In this document: in pieces, positions 44,028-54,216 of the stretch
Numbering within the stretch: position 1 is the first letter of the stretch
Layout: each line of letters begins with the position of its first letter
Assembly (NCBI RefSeq): GCF_000730625.1
Contig: NZ_BBIT01000001.1
Span: 124,001 to 188,000 of the forward strand
Reading direction: 5' to 3'
Length of the DNA stretch: 64,000 bases
DNA from: Pseudomonas oryzihabitans NBRC 102199
GTDB taxonomy: Bacteria > Pseudomonadota > Gammaproteobacteria > Pseudomonadales > Pseudomonadaceae
Notes under the pieces: model-generated
Told to the model about the DNA's origin: nothing
The model's input: only the letters and a program-made list of their open reading frames with translations
The model's database searches: none
Position numbers and translations under genes: made by a program

Positions 44028-46118
44028 ATGTCGCAAACGGAAGTCCCCCACACCCCGCGCACCGCTGGCATCCGACCGGTGCCGACGCTGGGCAGCCACC
44101 TCAGCTTCGTGCTGGGTTGCGCCCTGGCGCTGATGGTCATGTTCACCCTGCTGCGCTTGGCGCTGCTGGGCTACAACACCGATCTGATCGGCGACTCGCC
44201 CTTCGCCACCTTTGCCGAGGCCTTCTTCAACGGCGCCCGCTTCGACCTGCGCCTGGTGGTCTATATCTGCGTGCCCTCGCTGCTCTGCCTGCTCAGCGCC
44301 AGAGCCATGGCCGCCCGCCGCCTGCAGGCCGGCTGGTTCACCCTGGCCGCCAGCCTCTGCCTGCTGCTGGGCGTCGGCGAGCTGAACTTCTACCGTGAAT
44401 TCCACCAGCGCCTGAACAGCCTGGTGTTCCAGTACATGCAGGAAGACCTGCACACCGTCACCAGCATGATCTGGAACGGCTTCCCGGTGCTGCGCCTGCT
44501 CCTGGCCTGGGCCGTGGCGACCCTGCTGCTGGGCCTGGTGTTCTTTGGCGTGGAGCGAGCCACCCGCCGGTATGCCGCGGCGCGACCGGCCGCCTGGTAT
44601 CGCCGGGGCGCGGTGTTTCTGCTCTGCCTGGTGGTGGCCGTCATCGCTGCCCGCGGCACCCTGAGATCCGGGCCGCCGCTGCGCTGGGGCGACGCCTACA
44701 CCACCGATTCCATGTTCGCCAACCACCTCGGTCTGAACGGCACCCTGACCCTGATCAATGCCGCCGAGAACAGCTTCTCCGACCATCGCGACAACAGCTG
44801 GAAGGCCACCATGCCGGCCGCCGACGCCCTGGCGGTGACCCGGCAACTGCTGCTGACCCCGCGTGACGAGCTGATCGACGCCGACAAGGCCGCCATCCGC
44901 CGGATCTACACCCCGCCCACCGACGGCCAGTTGCCCAAGGTGCGCAACGTCGTGGTGATCCTCATGGAAAGCATGGCCGGTCGCTATATCGGCGCCCTCG
45001 GCAACGAAGACGGCATCACCCCGAACTTCGACGCCCTGGCCAAGCAGGGCACGCTGTTCACCCGCTTCTTCTCCAACGGCACCCATACCCACCAGGGCAT
45101 GTTCGCCACCATGGCCTGCTTCCCCAACCTGCCGGCCTTCGAGTACCTGATGCGCATGCCCGAGGGCGCGCACCAGTTCTCTGGTCTGCCGCAACTGCTC
45201 AGCACCCGCGGCTTCGACGACGTCTACGTCTACAACGGCAACTTCCAGTGGGACAACCAGTCCGGCTTCTTCAGCAACCAGGGCATGACCCGCTTCGTCG
45301 GTCGTGAGGACTTCGTGAATCCGGTGTTCATGGATCCGACCTGGGGCGTCTCCGACCAGGACATGTTCGACCGCTCGGTGCAGGAGTTGGACAAGCTGGC
45401 CAAGGCGCCGGACGGCAAGCCCTTCTATGCGCTGTTGCAGACCCTGTCCAACCACACCCCCTATGCGCTGCCCAAGGACCTGCCGGTCACCCCGGTCACC
45501 GGTCACGGCTCGCTCGACGAACACCTCACCGCCATGCGCTACGCCGACTGGTCGCTGGGTCAGTTCTTCGCCAAGGTCAAGAACGAGCCCTGGTACCAGG
45601 ACACCCTGTTCGTCATCGTCGGTGACCACGGCTTCGGCAACAACGAGCAGATCACCGAGATGGACCTGTCGCGCTTCAACGTACCGCTCCTGCTGATCGG
45701 TCCGGGCGTGCAGGAAACCTTTGGCGCCCGTCGTGACACCGTGGGTAGCCAGATCGACGTGGTGCCCACGGTGCTGGCCCGCTTCGGCAAGCCGACCCAG
45801 CACCAGTGCTGGGGCCGTGATCTGCTGGGTCTGCCCCAGGGCGATCCGGGCGTCGCGGTGATCAAGCCGTCGGGCAGCGACCAGACCGTGGCCCTGGTCA
45901 CGGGCGATCGCATCCTGGTCAAGCCGCGCGACCGCGACGCCGTGCTCTATCGCTATCACCTGGGCACCCAGGCCGGTGGCGAGGTGCTCAAGGGCGACGC
46001 CAGCGCGCCCGAGCTGCAGAAGCGCCTGGAGGCCTTCATCCAGACCGCGACCGCCAGCCTGCTGGGTAATACCACCGGCATGACTGACAGCAAGGCCGCC
46101 GAGGCTCAGCGGCAGTAG
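44028..46118 (+). CDS. LTA synthase/sulfatase-fold membrane phosphotransferase
   Basis: A 696-residue inner-membrane enzyme with about five transmembrane helices in the first 215 residues and a periplasmic alkaline phosphatase/sulfatase-fold domain from about 300. Metal and nucleophile motifs are ILMESMAGRY (Glu), NGTHTHQGMFATMACFP (Thr nucleophile) and VGDHGFGNN (Asp-His). Family members move phosphoglycerol or phosphoethanolamine groups from phospholipids onto glycans (LtaS, OpgB) or have unknown acceptors. Which acceptor is used in Pseudomonas is not established from sequence. A strong terminator follows. Confidence 0.9.
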   Translation: MSQTEVPHTPRTAGIRPVPTLGSHLSFVLGCALALMVMFTLLRLALLGYNTDLIGDSPFATFAEAFFNGARFDLRLVVYICVPSLLCLLSARAMAARRLQAGWFTLAASLCLLLGVGELNFYREFHQRLNSLVFQYMQEDLHTVTSMIWNGFPVLRLLLAWAVATLLLGLVFFGVERATRRYAAARPAAWYRRGAVFLLCLVVAVIAARGTLRSGPPLRWGDAYTTDSMFANHLGLNGTLTLINAAENSFSDHRDNSWKATMPAADALAVTRQLLLTPRDELIDADKAAIRRIYTPPTDGQLPKVRNVVVILMESMAGRYIGALGNEDGITPNFDALAKQGTLFTRFFSNGTHTHQGMFATMACFPNLPAFEYLMRMPEGAHQFSGLPQLLSTRGFDDVYVYNGNFQWDNQSGFFSNQGMTRFVGREDFVNPVFMDPTWGVSDQDMFDRSVQELDKLAKAPDGKPFYALLQTLSNHTPYALPKDLPVTPVTGHGSLDEHLTAMRYADWSLGQFFAKVKNEPWYQDTLFVIVGDHGFGNNEQITEMDLSRFNVPLLLIGPGVQETFGARRDTVGSQIDVVPTVLARFGKPTQHQCWGRDLLGLPQGDPGVAVIKPSGSDQTVALVTGDRILVKPRDRDAVLYRYHLGTQAGGEVLKGDASAPELQKRLEAFIQTATASLLGNTTGMTDSKAAEAQRQ

Positions 46119-46132
46119 TCTCGTCGCCTATG

Positions 46133-46166
46133 AAAAAGGCCGCCCGAGGGCGGCCTTTCTTTTTTG
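46133..46166. terminator. Bidirectional rho-independent terminator
   Basis: Eleven-pair perfect stem AAAGGCCGCCC / GGGCGGCCTTT with a two-base loop. T runs follow it on the forward strand (after CTTTC) and on the reverse strand (the run of A before the stem). It serves both the sulfatase-fold gene and the reversed cold-shock gene. Confidence 0.9.
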
Positions 46167-46176
46167 CCGGCAGCGA

Positions 46177-46821
46177 TCAGGCCGCGATGACCACGTCTTC
46201 GGCCTGCAGGCCCTTGTCGCGCTGGATCACCGAGAATTCCACGCGCTGGCCTTCCATCAGCACCCGATGACCTTCGCCACGGATCGCGCGGAAGTGCACG
46301 AAGATGTCGTCGCCGGTGTCGCGGGAGATGAAGCCGAAGCCCTTGGAGGTGTTGAACCACTTCACCGTGCCGCGCTCGCGGTCATCGGCCAGCGGACGGG
46401 CCGGAGCGGCGGCGGCAGGGGCGGAACGCGCCGCCTGACGCGGACGAACCTCGCTGTCGGCCACCGCGGCGTTGCCCGCCGGGGCACGAAACTTTTCCGG
46501 CAGGCTGGCCAGGGCGGCGACCAGGGTCAGCCCCAGCGGCAGCAATTCGGCCGGCAGGCCGCCGATCTGCTCGAGGGGCGCTAGCAGGATAAAGGTCTGG
46601 GCCACCACGGCGATCACCAGCAGGGCGCTGGCGAGTTTCTGGGCACCGCTGCTGCGGCTGCGGGAGAAAGGCGTGAAGAGGAGGGTGGCAAGACCCAGCA
46701 GGGCCAGATGGATGGACTCGGGTTGATCGAAGGACGAGGTGTCGGACTGCAGTCCGGGAATTGCCGATAACAGGAGCGCGGCAGCGCCCACCACGACATG
46801 GACAGTAGATAACGTGTTCAA
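46177..46821 (-). CDS. Membrane-anchored cold-shock domain protein
   Basis: A 214-residue fusion. The N-terminal half has three hydrophobic segments (about 5-22, 38-50, 65-110). A short Ala/Pro/Arg linker leads to a C-terminal cold-shock domain (about 148-214) with both RNA-binding motifs, KGFGFI and DIFVHF. Ordinary Csp proteins are about 70 residues and soluble; this form places the RNA-binding domain at the membrane. I recall a like-organised gene beside dps and aspS in P. aeruginosa (PA0961). The upstream sequence has an AT-rich TTAAATAAGG on the reverse strand (46914-46923) that may be a -10, implying a leader of about 85 bases. Confidence 0.87.
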   Translation of the reverse strand: MNTLSTVHVVVGAAALLLSAIPGLQSDTSSFDQPESIHLALLGLATLLFTPFSRSRSSGAQKLASALLVIAVVAQTFILLAPLEQIGGLPAELLPLGLTLVAALASLPEKFRAPAGNAAVADSEVRPRQAARSAPAAAAPARPLADDRERGTVKWFNTSKGFGFISRDTGDDIFVHFRAIRGEGHRVLMEGQRVEFSVIQRDKGLQAEDVVIAA

Positions 46822-46952
46822 TGTGAAATCACCTTGGGATAGAGAACACGGGTCTGCCGAAACTGCCGGAGCGGTGCCCGACAGCGGAGTGACCCGGCGC
46901 GAAAAGCGCGTCCTTATTTAACCCAAAAGGTGAGGGCCGCTCAATCGTGGCA

Positions 46953-46978
46953 CCGTCGCGGGCCGCGGCCCGCGACGG
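46953..46978. repeat. Perfect 26-bp GC palindrome after dps
   Basis: CCGTCGCGGGCCG and its exact complement: a fully self-complementary 26-base sequence, 10 bases past the dps stop codon. No T run follows on either strand, so it is not a classical terminator; it may protect or end the dps transcript. Confidence 0.7.
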
Positions 46979-46987
46979 CAGCCGGAG

Positions 46988-47458
46988 CTAGGCGGCGAGC
47001 AGGCTGCGCAGCATCCAGGCGGTCTTCTCGTGGGTCTGCATGCGCTGGGTCAGCAGATCGGCGGTGGGCTCGTCGCTGACCTTGTCCAGCAACGGGAAGA
47101 TGCCCCGCGCGGTGCGCACCACGGCTTCCTGACCCTGCACCAGCAGGCGGATCATGTCCTGGGCGTCCGGCACCCCTTCCTCTTCCTTGATGCTCGACAG
47201 GCGGGCATAGGCGGCGTAGGTACCCGGCGCCGGGAAGCCCAGGGCGCGGATGCGCTCGGCGATGTCGTCCACCGCCACGGCCAGCTCGGTGTACTGGGTC
47301 TCGAACATCAGGTGCAGGGTGTTGAACATCGGCCCGGTCACGTTCCAGTGGAAGTTGTGGGTCTTCAGATACAGGGTGTAGGTGTCGGCCAGGAGGCGCG
47401 ACAGGCCCTCGGCGATCTGGGCACGATCCTGTTCGGCGATTCCGATGTTGATTTCCAT
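46988..47458 (-). CDS. dps: Dps/ferritin-like DNA-protection protein
   Basis: A 156-residue Dps-family protein; 12-mers bind iron and use hydrogen peroxide to mineralise it, guarding DNA. The ferroxidase site is formed between subunits by [12 protein letters not shown] (two His) and [19 protein letters not shown] (Asp, Glu). The N-terminus lacks a Lys-rich DNA-binding tail, so direct DNA binding is uncertain. It is divergent from aspS with 211 bases between. Confidence 0.94.
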   Translation of the reverse strand: MEINIGIAEQDRAQIAEGLSRLLADTYTLYLKTHNFHWNVTGPMFNTLHLMFETQYTELAVAVDDIAERIRALGFPAPGTYAAYARLSSIKEEEGVPDAQDMIRLLVQGQEAVVRTARGIFPLLDKVSDEPTADLLTQRMQTHEKTAWMLRSLLAA

Positions 47459-47669
47459 GCTGACGGCTCCTGTGCGTCGGTTGCGAAGGGCTCCGAGGCT
47501 ATCACAGAACCGCTGGCCGTTTAGCCAGTGTTCGCACGTCGAGCTGCGTGCCCGGCTACGGTAAAATCGTGACGGATGATATAGAATCTCCCGTTCAGTC
47601 GAGCGCCCGGTCTTGCCGGCCCGGCGCCTCCACGCATTCAGCCTGTTCTAGAGAAGCGAAACCACGACC

Positions 47670-49445
47670 ATGATGCGCAGCCACTATTGCGGCCAGTTGA
47701 ACGAGAGCCTGGACGGCCAGGAAATCACCCTCTGCGGTTGGGTCCACCGCCGCCGTGACCACGGCGGGGTCATCTTCCTCGACATCCGCGATCGCGAAGG
47801 CCTGGCCCAGGTGGTGTTCGATCCGGATCGCGCCGAAACCTTCGCCAAGGCCGACCGCGTGCGCAGCGAGTACGTCGTCAAGCTCACCGGCAAGGTGCGC
47901 CTGCGTCCCGAAGGCGCGCGCAACGCCAACATGGCCTCCGGCGCCATCGAGGTGCTGGGCTACGAGCTGGAAGTGCTCAACGAGGCGGAAACCCCGCCGT
48001 TCCCGCTCAACGAATACACCGATGTCGGCGAAGAGACCCGCCTGCGCTATCGCTTCATCGATCTGCGCCGTCCGGAGATGGCCGAGAAGCTGAAGCTGCG
48101 TTCGCGCATCACCTCCAGCATCCGCCGCTACCTGGACGAGAACGGTTTCCTCGACGTGGAAACCCCGATCCTGACCCGGGCCACTCCCGAGGGTGCCCGC
48201 GACTACCTGGTGCCCAGCCGCACCCACCCCGGCAGCTTCTTCGCCCTGCCGCAGTCGCCCCAGCTGTTCAAGCAGTTGCTGATGGTCGCCGGCTTCGATC
48301 GCTACTACCAGATCGCCAAGTGCTTCCGCGACGAAGACCTGCGGGCCGACCGCCAGCCGGAATTCACCCAGATCGACATCGAGACCAGCTTCCTCGATGA
48401 AAAAGACATCATGGACATCACCGAGACCATGGTGCGCAACCTGTTCAAGGAGGTCCTGGACGTCGAGTTCGGCGAGCTGCCGCACATGACCCTGGCCGAG
48501 GCCATGCGTCGCTTCGGTTCCGACAAGCCGGACCTGCGCATCCCGCTGGAACTGGTGGACGTGGAAGACCAGCTCAAGGACGTCGACTTCAAGGTCTTCG
48601 CCGGTCCGGCCAACGATCCCAAGTGCCGCGTCGCCGCCCTGCGCGTACCGGGCGGGGCGAGCATGCCGCGCAAGCAGATCGACGACTACACCAAGTTCGT
48701 CGGCATCTACGGTGCCAAGGGCCTGGCCTACATCAAGGTCAACGAGCGCGCCGCCGGCGTCGAGGGCCTGCAGTCGCCCATCGTCAAGAACATCCCCCTG
48801 GACAACATCAACGTCATCCTCGACCGCGTCGGCGCGGTGGATGGCGACATCGTGTTCTTTGGCGCGGACAAGACCAAGATCGTTTCCGAGGCCCTGGGCG
48901 CGCTGCGCATCAAGCTCGGTCACGACCTCAACCTGCTGACCTGCCAGTGGGCGCCGCTGTGGGTGGTCGACTTCCCGATGTTCGAGGAAAACGACGATGG
49001 CAGCCTGACCGCCATGCACCACCCCTTCACCTCGCCCAAGTGCGGCCCGGACGAGCTCAAGGCCAACCCGGGTGCGGCGCTGTCGCGCGCCTACGACATG
49101 GTGCTCAACGGCACCGAGCTGGGCGGCGGTTCCATCCGCATCCACGACAAGAAGATGCAGCAGGCGGTGTTCGAGGTGCTGGGGATCAGCGCTGAGGAAC
49201 AGGAAGAGAAGTTCGGCTTCCTGCTGGACGCCCTGAAGTTCGGCGCGCCACCCCATGGCGGCCTGGCCTTCGGCCTGGATCGCCTGGTGATGCTGATGAC
49301 CGGCGCCTCGTCCATTCGTGAAGTCATCGCCTTCCCGAAGACCCAGAGCGCCGCCGACGTCATGACCCAGGCGCCCGGCGCCGTCGACGCCAAGGCGCTG
49401 CGCGAGCTGCACATCCGCCTGCGCGAGCAGCCCAAGGCGGAATAA
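47670..49445 (+). CDS. aspS: Aspartyl-tRNA synthetase
   Basis: Class II synthetase of 591 residues. It has an N-terminal OB-fold anticodon domain (about 1-110; [20 protein letters not shown]), motif 2 with [18 protein letters not shown] and a bacterial GAD insertion domain (about 295-420). Motif 3 is [14 protein letters not shown]. Pseudomonas AspRS is known to be non-discriminating, charging tRNA-Asn with Asp for later amidation. The first of two adjacent ATGs is used. The upstream gap has TATAGAAT near 47579-47586 as a possible -10, without a clear -35. Confidence 0.98.
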   Translation: MMRSHYCGQLNESLDGQEITLCGWVHRRRDHGGVIFLDIRDREGLAQVVFDPDRAETFAKADRVRSEYVVKLTGKVRLRPEGARNANMASGAIEVLGYELEVLNEAETPPFPLNEYTDVGEETRLRYRFIDLRRPEMAEKLKLRSRITSSIRRYLDENGFLDVETPILTRATPEGARDYLVPSRTHPGSFFALPQSPQLFKQLLMVAGFDRYYQIAKCFRDEDLRADRQPEFTQIDIETSFLDEKDIMDITETMVRNLFKEVLDVEFGELPHMTLAEAMRRFGSDKPDLRIPLELVDVEDQLKDVDFKVFAGPANDPKCRVAALRVPGGASMPRKQIDDYTKFVGIYGAKGLAYIKVNERAAGVEGLQSPIVKNIPLDNINVILDRVGAVDGDIVFFGADKTKIVSEALGALRIKLGHDLNLLTCQWAPLWVVDFPMFEENDDGSLTAMHHPFTSPKCGPDELKANPGAALSRAYDMVLNGTELGGGSIRIHDKKMQQAVFEVLGISAEEQEEKFGFLLDALKFGAPPHGGLAFGLDRLVMLMTGASSIREVIAFPKTQSAADVMTQAPGAVDAKALRELHIRLREQPKAE

Positions 49446-49549
49446 GCCTTATCGGAGGAGGGCGCCCGGACGGGTGCCCGCCGTTTCCCTTTTCAGTGCG
49501 CCGCGGTCATCGCCGCGGCGCCGTCTTCGTCAAGACATTGGAGTAGCTT

Positions 49550-50296
49550 ATGGCCGGTCATTCCAAATGGGCCAACATCAAGCATCGCAAAGAGCGTCAG
49601 GATGCCAAGAAGGGCAAGATCTTCACCAAGATCATCCGTGAGCTGACCGTGGCCGCGCGCCAGGGTGGCGGCGTTCCGGCCGACAACCCCCGCCTGCGCC
49701 TGGCGGTGGACAAGGCGCTGACCGCCAACATGACCCGCGACACCATCGACCGGGCCATCGCCCGGGGCGTGGGCGCCGGCGAAGGCGAGAACGTCGAGGA
49801 ACTGACCTATGAAGGCTACGCCCCGAGCGGTGTCGCCATCATCGTCGAGGCCATGACCGACAACCGCAACCGCACCGCGGCCGAAGTCCGCCATGCCTTC
49901 AACAAGTGCGGTGGCAACCTGGGCACCGACGGTTCGGTGGCCTATCTGTTCGAGCGCAAGGGCCAGATCAGCTACGCCCCCGGCCTGGACGAGGACGCCC
50001 TGATGGAAGCCGCCCTGGAAGCGGGTGCCGACGACGTGGTCGCCAACGACGATGGTTCCATCGACGTCTTCACCAGCTTCGCCGACTTCATCGCCGTCAA
50101 CGAAGCCCTGACCGCCGCCGGCTACAAGGCCGACGAAGCCGAGGTGACCATGATCCCCTCGACCTCCGCGACCCTGGATCTGGAAACCGCGCAGAAGGTG
50201 CTCAAGCTGATCGACATGCTCGAAGACCTGGACGACGTGCAGAACGTCTACTCCAACGCCGACATCCCCGGGGATGTCATGGCGCAGCTCGGCTGA
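49550..50296 (+). CDS. yebC: YebC/PmpR family transcription/translation factor
   Basis: A 248-residue three-domain protein with the family start [20 protein letters not shown] and [20 protein letters not shown]. YebC2-type proteins were described as DNA-binding regulators (PmpR of P. aeruginosa) and more recently as ribosome-associated factors easing stalled translation. The long type seen here, beside ruvC, is the common bacterial YebC1 form. The stop overlaps the ruvC ATG by one base. Confidence 0.95.
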   Translation: MAGHSKWANIKHRKERQDAKKGKIFTKIIRELTVAARQGGGVPADNPRLRLAVDKALTANMTRDTIDRAIARGVGAGEGENVEELTYEGYAPSGVAIIVEAMTDNRNRTAAEVRHAFNKCGGNLGTDGSVAYLFERKGQISYAPGLDEDALMEAALEAGADDVVANDDGSIDVFTSFADFIAVNEALTAAGYKADEAEVTMIPSTSATLDLETAQKVLKLIDMLEDLDDVQNVYSNADIPGDVMAQLG

Positions 50297-50856
50297 TGTC
50301 CCTCTACGAGCGCCTGCCGCCCGATGCGCCCGGCACCCTGGTGCTGGGCATCGACCCGGGTTCGCGGCTGACCGGCTTCGGCGTGGTGCGCGACACCGGG
50401 CGCGGCTGCGAGTACGTCGCCTCCGGCTGCATCCGGACCGGTAACGGTCCGTTGCCGGAGCGGCTGCAGATCGTCTATCGCGGCGTGCGCGACGTCATCG
50501 CCCAGTACGGGCCGGTCACCATGGGCATCGAGCAGGTGTTCATGGCGCGCAACGCCGATTCGGCGCTCAAGCTGGGTCAGGCCCGGGGAGCGGCCATCGT
50601 CGCCGGCGCCGAAGGTGGTCTGGAGATTTCCGAATACACCGCGAGCCAGGTCAAGCAGGCCGTGGTCGGCAATGGTGGGGCGGACAAGCAGCAGGTGATG
50701 CTGATGGTCATGCACCTGCTGCGCCTGACCGAGAAACCCCAGATCGACGCCTCCGACGCCCTGGCCATCGCCCTGTGCCATGCCCACACCCGGCAGAGCC
50801 TGGTTCCCCATGGCCTGCTGGCGACCCGCCGCCGTGGCGGTCGCCTGCGTCTCTAG
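50296..50856 (+). CDS. ruvC: Holliday junction resolvase RuvC
   Basis: Endonuclease that cuts Holliday junctions in the RuvABC resolvasome. The 186-residue product has the first catalytic Asp in [14 protein letters not shown] (Asp20), Glu in [11 protein letters not shown] and the C-terminal acidic pair in [14 protein letters not shown]. The frame is open upstream within yebC; the ATG overlapping the yebC stop is the natural start. Confidence 0.97.
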   Translation: MSLYERLPPDAPGTLVLGIDPGSRLTGFGVVRDTGRGCEYVASGCIRTGNGPLPERLQIVYRGVRDVIAQYGPVTMGIEQVFMARNADSALKLGQARGAAIVAGAEGGLEISEYTASQVKQAVVGNGGADKQQVMLMVMHLLRLTEKPQIDASDALAIALCHAHTRQSLVPHGLLATRRRGGRLRL

Positions 50857-50902
50857 CGCCATCCGCTCTCTCATCTCGCTCCAACGTTAGGAAGGTATCC
50901 CA

Positions 50903-51505
50903 GTGATCGGTCGTCTACGTGGCACCCTGGCGGAAAAGCAGCCGCCCCATCTCCTGCTCGACGTGGGCGGAGTCGGCTACGAGGTCGAAGTGCCCATGAC
51001 GACCCTTTATCGGCTGCCGGCCCAGGGCGAAGTCGTCACATTGCATACCCACCTCGTGGTACGGGAAGATGCGCACCTGCTCTATGGGTTCGGGGAAAAA
51101 CGCGAGCGAGAGCTGTTTCGCGAGTTGATCCGACTCAATGGTGTCGGCCCCAAGCTGGCCCTGGCGTTGATGTCCAGTCTCGAGGTGGATGAATTGGTTC
51201 GCTGTGTGCAAGCCCAGGACACGGCCGCCCTGGTCAAGGTGCCCGGGGTGGGCAAGAAGACCGCCGAGCGTCTGCTGGTCGAGCTCAAGGACAGGTTCAA
51301 GGCCTGGGAAAATCTGCCCGCCATCGCCCCCCTGGTCCTGCCGAACCAGGCCGCCGTCGCGGCCAGCGCCGAGGCCGACGCGGTCAGCGCCCTGGTCGCC
51401 CTGGGCTTCAAGCCCCAGGAAGCCAGCCGCGCCGTCGCCGCCGTGGAAGGGGAAGACCTTTCCAGCGAGGAACTCATCCGTCGCGCCCTGAAGGGCATGG
51501 TCTGA
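50903..51505 (+). CDS. ruvA: Holliday junction branch-migration protein RuvA
   Basis: Tetrameric junction-binding subunit. The 200 residues hold an N-terminal OB fold, tandem helix-hairpin-helix motifs ([15 protein letters not shown] and [16 protein letters not shown]) and a C-terminal RuvB-binding domain (about 150-200). It starts with GTG, preceded by GGAAGG at about nine bases. Followed four bases later by ruvB. Confidence 0.97.
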   Translation: MIGRLRGTLAEKQPPHLLLDVGGVGYEVEVPMTTLYRLPAQGEVVTLHTHLVVREDAHLLYGFGEKRERELFRELIRLNGVGPKLALALMSSLEVDELVRCVQAQDTAALVKVPGVGKKTAERLLVELKDRFKAWENLPAIAPLVLPNQAAVAASAEADAVSALVALGFKPQEASRAVAAVEGEDLSSEELIRRALKGMV

Positions 51506-51509
51506 TCCC

Positions 51510-52562
51510 ATGATAGAAACCGATCGTCTCATCTCGGCCGGTGGCCGCGACCGCGAGGAAGTCCAGGATCGCGCCATTCGCCCGGTGCGGCTGGCGGACT
51601 ACATCGGTCAGCCGGTGGTGCGCGACCAGATGGGCCTGTTCATCCAGGCGGCCAAGGGCAGGGGCGAGGCCCTCGACCACACCCTGATCTTTGGCCCGCC
51701 CGGTCTGGGCAAGACCACCCTGGCCAACATCATCGCCCAGGAAATGCGGGTGTCCCTGAAGAGCACCTCCGGTCCGGTACTGGAACGCCCGGGCGATCTC
51801 GCCGCGCTGCTGACCAACCTGGAAGCCGGCGATGTGCTCTTCATCGACGAGATCCATCGCCTCTCGCCCATCGTCGAGGAGGTCCTCTATCCGGCGATGG
51901 AGGACTACCAGCTCGACATCATGATCGGCGAAGGGCCGGCGGCGCGCTCCATCAAGCTGGATCTGCCGCCCTTCACCCTGGTCGGCGCGACCACCCGTGC
52001 CGGCATGCTGACCAATCCGCTGCGCGACCGCTTCGGGATCGTCCAGCGCCTGGAGTTCTACGGCACCGCGGACCTGGCCACCATCGTCACCCGCTCCGCC
52101 GGCATCCTCGGCCTCGCCATCGAAGCCGAGGGCGCGATGGAAATCGCCCGCCGCGCACGGGGCACGCCGCGAATCGCCAATCGCCTGCTGCGGCGGGTGC
52201 GCGACTTCGCCGAGGTGCGTGGGCAGGGCCATATCAGCCACGACATCGCCAGTCGCGCCCTCGACCTGCTGGACGTGGATGCCCAGGGCTTCGATCACCA
52301 GGATCGCCGGCTGCTGCTGACCATGATCGACAAGTTCGACGGCGGTCCGGTGGGTGTGGACAGCCTGGCGGCGGCCATCAGCGAAGAGCGTCACACCATC
52401 GAAGACGTGCTGGAACCCTATTTGATCCAGCAAGGCTATATCATGCGCACGCCGCGCGGGCGGGTGGTGACCCGGCATGCCTATCTGCACTTCGGACTCA
52501 ACCTGCCGACGCGTCTGGCCCAGGGCGGTACGCCCGATCTGTTCGAGGTCAATGGTAACTAA
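51510..52562 (+). CDS. ruvB: Holliday junction branch-migration ATPase RuvB
   Basis: AAA+ motor that pumps DNA through the RuvA-held junction. The 350 residues have Walker [13 protein letters not shown] (about 61-72), Walker [12 protein letters not shown] and sensor 1 [11 protein letters not shown]. The Arg finger lies in LRDRFGI, and a C-terminal winged helix follows. Order ruvC-ruvA-ruvB then ybgC-tol is standard for the group. Confidence 0.98.
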   Translation: MIETDRLISAGGRDREEVQDRAIRPVRLADYIGQPVVRDQMGLFIQAAKGRGEALDHTLIFGPPGLGKTTLANIIAQEMRVSLKSTSGPVLERPGDLAALLTNLEAGDVLFIDEIHRLSPIVEEVLYPAMEDYQLDIMIGEGPAARSIKLDLPPFTLVGATTRAGMLTNPLRDRFGIVQRLEFYGTADLATIVTRSAGILGLAIEAEGAMEIARRARGTPRIANRLLRRVRDFAEVRGQGHISHDIASRALDLLDVDAQGFDHQDRRLLLTMIDKFDGGPVGVDSLAAAISEERHTIEDVLEPYLIQQGYIMRTPRGRVVTRHAYLHFGLNLPTRLAQGGTPDLFEVNGN

Positions 52563-52613
52563 ATGCAGTTGCGAACATTTCTGATTGGCAACGGCGAGGC
52601 TAGGTTCTAGAGT

Positions 52614-53063
52614 ATGCACGCGCAATCGCGGAGCCCGTCGCCGTCCGTCCTCAGGTGTCGTGTCTACTACGAAGATACCGATGCCGGCGGCATCGTCTAT
52701 TACGTCAACTACCTCAAGTTCATGGAACGCGCCCGCACCGAGCGACTGCGCGCGCTGGGCTATGCCCAGTCCGAACTCGCCCGGGACGGTCTGCTCTTCG
52801 TCGTCCACAGCAGCGAAGCGCGCTACCATGCGCCCGCGCGGCTGGATGACGAGTTGCTGATCGGTGCCGAGGTGGTCGAAGCGAAGCGCGCCAGCCTCAG
52901 GTTTCACCAGGAGGTCCGGCGTGCCACGGACGATGTCCTGCTCTGCGAAGGGTGGGTAACGGTCGCCTGCGTGCGTGCTGACAGCTTCAGGCCGAGGGCC
53001 ATGCCCGAAGCCATGCGAACGGTTCTTGCCGGAAGTCCGGCGTCAATTCAATCAGGAGATTAA
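52614..53063 (+). CDS. ybgC: Acyl-CoA thioesterase YbgC
   Basis: Hotdog-fold thioesterase, first gene of the Tol-Pal operon. The 149-residue product has the active-site Asp in [19 protein letters not shown] and the [19 protein letters not shown] core. E. coli YbgC acts on short acyl-CoA or acyl-ACP and touches phospholipid synthesis enzymes. It starts 51 bases after ruvB. The tail from about 130 is variable. Confidence 0.95.
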   Translation: MHAQSRSPSPSVLRCRVYYEDTDAGGIVYYVNYLKFMERARTERLRALGYAQSELARDGLLFVVHSSEARYHAPARLDDELLIGAEVVEAKRASLRFHQEVRRATDDVLLCEGWVTVACVRADSFRPRAMPEAMRTVLAGSPASIQSGD

Positions 53064-53065
53064 GC

Positions 53066-53758
53066 GTGCAACCCAACGTCGACCATACGTCCATGTGGAG
53101 CCTCATCGCCAACGCCAGTCTGGTGGTGCAACTGGTGATGCTCATCCTGGTCGCAGCCTCTGTCACGTCCTGGATCATGATCATCCAGCGTGGCAACGCC
53201 ATGCGCGCCGCCAAGCGTTCCCTGGATGCCTTCGAAGAGAAATTCTGGTCGGGCATCGATCTGTCCAAGCTGTACCGCCAGGCTGGCAGCAACCCCGATC
53301 CGGATTCCGGCGTCGAGCAGATCTTCCGCGCCGGTTTCAAGGAATTCTCCCGGCTGCGTCAGCAGCCCGGCGTGGATCCCGATGCGGTCATGGAAGGTGT
53401 CTCCCGCGCCATGCGCGTGGCCATCTCCCGCGAGGAAGAAAAGCTCGAGCAGGCCCTGCCGTTCCTGGCCACCGTCGGCTCCACCAGCCCCTACGTGGGT
53501 CTGTTCGGTACCGTCTGGGGCATCATGAACTCCTTCCGCGGCCTGTCCACCGCCCAGCAGGCGACCCTGGCCACCGTGGCACCCGGCATCGCCGAAGCCC
53601 TGATCGCTACCGCCATCGGTCTGTTCGCCGCCATTCCTGCCGTCGTGGCCTACAACCGTTTCGCCGCCCGCTCGGAAATGCTGATCAACCGCTACTACAC
53701 CTTTGCGGATGAATTCCAGGCCATCCTGCACCGCAAAGTCCACACCAGCGACGAATAA
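53066..53758 (+). CDS. tolQ: Tol-Pal proton-channel protein TolQ
   Basis: MotA/ExbB-family subunit that with TolR harvests the proton gradient for outer-membrane constriction and upkeep. The 230 residues have three transmembrane helices and the conserved SPYVGLFGTVWGIMNSF in helix 2, with IAEALIATAIGLFAAIPAVV in helix 3. It starts with GTG, with AGGAG eight bases upstream, two bases after ybgC. Confidence 0.97.
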   Translation: MQPNVDHTSMWSLIANASLVVQLVMLILVAASVTSWIMIIQRGNAMRAAKRSLDAFEEKFWSGIDLSKLYRQAGSNPDPDSGVEQIFRAGFKEFSRLRQQPGVDPDAVMEGVSRAMRVAISREEEKLEQALPFLATVGSTSPYVGLFGTVWGIMNSFRGLSTAQQATLATVAPGIAEALIATAIGLFAAIPAVVAYNRFAARSEMLINRYYTFADEFQAILHRKVHTSDE

Positions 53759-53769
53759 AGAGGTATCCC

Positions 53770-54216
53770 ATGGTCCCTCGCCGCCAGAAACGCAAGCCCG
53801 TCGCCGAGATGAACGTGGTGCCCTACATCGACGTGATGTTGGTGCTCCTCGTCATCTTCATGGTGACGGCGCCCATGCTCAACCAGGGCGTCAAGGTCGA
53901 CCTGCCCAAGGTCGACAGCCAGGCCCTGCCGCAGGACAACGACAAGCAGATCCTCACCGTCTCGGTGAAAGCCGACGGTACCTACTACTGGAACGTCGGT
54001 TCCGAGGTGGATACCGATCAGAAGGCCAAGTCCTCCACCGCGGTGTCCCTGCCGCAACTGAGTCAGCAGGTCGGTGCCATCATGCGTCAGCGTGCGGACA
54101 CCCAGGTGTTCATCCGCGGTGACAAGGCCGCCAACTATGGCGTCGTCGCCGGCGCCATGGGTGCCTTGCAACAGGCCGGCGTCCCCAACGTCGGGTTGAT
54201 TACCGAGGCGCCTTGA
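53770..54216 (+). CDS. tolR: Tol-Pal proton-channel protein TolR
   Basis: ExbD/TolR-family partner of TolQ. The 148 residues have one transmembrane helix bearing the essential Asp in NVVPYIDVMLVLLVIFMV (Asp at about 24) and a periplasmic dimerisation domain. It starts 11 bases after tolQ, and its stop overlaps the tolA ATG by one base. Confidence 0.97.
   Translation: MVPRRQKRKPVAEMNVVPYIDVMLVLLVIFMVTAPMLNQGVKVDLPKVDSQALPQDNDKQILTVSVKADGTYYWNVGSEVDTDQKAKSSTAVSLPQLSQQVGAIMRQRADTQVFIRGDKAANYGVVAGAMGALQQAGVPNVGLITEAP

Noticed and set aside
43329-45959. An 876-codon reverse-strand open frame opposite the sulfatase-fold gene and moxR.
   Set aside because: It lies antisense to two conserved genes; composition (Gly/His/Gln/Val-rich) is what GC-rich third positions give on the opposite strand, and no family is recognisable.
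46761-46768. GCCGATAA-like box as a FliA promoter.
   Set aside because: It lies inside the reversed cold-shock gene with no -35 partner and no late flagellar gene downstream.
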